A stretch of DNA of 64,000 bases, from assembly GCA_946482515.1 (NCBI GenBank), contig CAMLRS010000001.1, forward strand, positions 496,001 to 560,000, written 5' to 3'. Below are positions 63,677 through 64,000 of the stretch, piece by piece. The notes under the pieces were generated by a model that was not told the DNA's origin, did not search any database, and saw only the letters and a program-made list of their open reading frames with translations. Made by a program: the position numbers and the translations under genes. How positions within the stretch are numbered: position 1 is the stretch's first letter; each line of letters begins with the position of its first letter. Source of the stretch: an uncultured Flavobacteriales bacterium (GTDB taxonomy: Bacteria > Bacteroidota > Bacteroidia > Flavobacteriales > Crocinitomicaceae).

Positions 63677-63718
63677 GCTCTAACCTCCCGATAGCTATCG
63701 GGAGAGCTAAGGAGGAAT
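63677..63718 (-). pseudogene. Relic of a tRNA-Asn 5' half with a palindrome in the D loop
   Basis: Plus-strand blocks GCTCTAACC (63677-63685) and GAGCTAAGGAGGAAT (63704-63718) match the intact tRNA's D arm and 5' acceptor. In the intact gene they are joined through the D loop, whereas here a 20-bp perfect palindrome (63685-63704, CTCCCGATAG and its reverse complement) lies between them. No anticodon arm follows. Confidence 0.6.
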
Positions 63719-63826
63719 CTCGCTTTCGCGGTTGCAAAGATAGTCAAAGAAATGAATTTCAAAAGTGCAGGGCAAAAAAAATCGCAAAGAAATGCCGCCG
63801 AAACAGCAGTTGGCTGGGAATCAAGC
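63719..63826. other. Short gap between tRNA relic and the last gene
   Basis: I see no gene here. It probably contains the promoter region of the minus-strand tRNA, but I cannot point to clear boxes. Confidence 0.3.
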
Positions 63827-64000
63827 CTAAAAATCTTCTTCTGAAAGCGTGTAATCCTCCATTCCTGTGTCGATTGCGTCGTCTTCGCAGCCGTTATCGT
63901 CGATAAGATCGAATGGCATATCGCCGTCGCCCTTAGCCGGACGCAGGATATTGGTCTTGGAAATGTTCAACCGGATTTCGGAACGCATGGTACCGTCTTC
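63827..64000 (-). CDS. C-terminal 57 residues of an unidentified acidic protein (partial)
   Basis: A minus-strand frame is open from the window edge to a TAG stop at 63827-63829. The visible part starts EDGTMRSEIRLNISKTNIL and ends in a strongly acidic tail (DDNGCEDDAID, MEDYTLSEEDF). The start lies outside the window. I do not recognise the family. The regular codon use and clean stop support a real gene that is not part of the biosynthetic locus. Confidence 0.6.
   Translation of the reverse strand, partial: EDGTMRSEIRLNISKTNILRPAKGDGDMPFDLIDDNGCEDDAIDTGMEDYTLSEEDF

Noticed and set aside
1..64000. CRISPR arrays, insertion sequences or phage genes
   Set aside because: I saw no spaced direct repeats, transposase or integrase genes. 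The only long repeat is the C-A duplication.

Overview
The window is almost entirely one hybrid NRPS/PKS biosynthetic locus, about 62.9 kb on the plus strand and cut at its 5' end, followed by a short housekeeping-like segment (GIY-YIG protein, tRNA-Asn, end of an unrelated gene) on the minus strand. Moderate GC, an outer-membrane barrel protein of the Bacteroidota carboxypeptidase-like/plug/barrel type, TAnnTTTG-like promoter boxes, few Shine-Dalgarno sequences and small CCCGATAGC-type palindromes suggest a Bacteroidota host (Chitinophaga- or Flavobacteriales-like). I cannot name a genus.

Layout: (1) 2-3110, the terminal A-PCP-TE part of a truncated NRPS and a type II thioesterase. (2) 3122-9493, a starter protein FAAL-PCP-C-A(Asn)-PCP-E that should make an N-acyl-D-Asn cap. 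(3) 9604-12998, a four-gene cassette for (hydroxy)malonyl-ACP of the FkbH/ZmaN type. (4) 13028-48957, four more NRPS proteins with ten A domains, one of them interrupted by a methyltransferase, with a TauD-type hydroxylase gene between the second and third. (5) 48950-53515, a KS-AT-KR-ACP PKS module. (6) 53522-62942, a ClbP/ZmaM-like D-Asn peptidase fused to an ABC exporter, an Sfp-type PPTase, a class III aminotransferase, an outer-membrane barrel protein and a BcrAB-like ABC pair. (7) 63164-64000, a bidirectional terminator, tRNA relics carrying palindromes, GIY-YIG protein, tRNA-Asn, and the C-terminus of an acidic protein.

Working model (inference): a fatty acid activated by the FAAL is joined to D-Asn as a protective cap. 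The chain is then extended with X, Ala/Gly, Ala/Gly, X (side-chain methylated), X, beta-hydroxy-D-Asn, Thr, Ile/Val, Ser, a Lys-like residue and a hydroxymalonate ketide unit, and finished by another Lys-like residue and TE release. The inactive acylated product would be carried across the inner membrane, the acyl-D-Asn cap removed by the periplasmic peptidase domain, and the free peptide exported. This is the prodrug logic of zwittermicin, colibactin and xenocoumacin, here joined to a long, partly beta-hydroxylated peptide.

The strongest structural oddities are a 2,826-bp direct repeat, apparently perfect, that gives two successive modules identical C-A didomains; a condensation-like domain that has lost its HHxxxDG motif and sits directly after the hydroxylase gene (a candidate interface domain); and the gene order, with the termination module upstream of the initiation module. 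Specificity codes were read by eye against GrsA numbering and should be treated as hypotheses.
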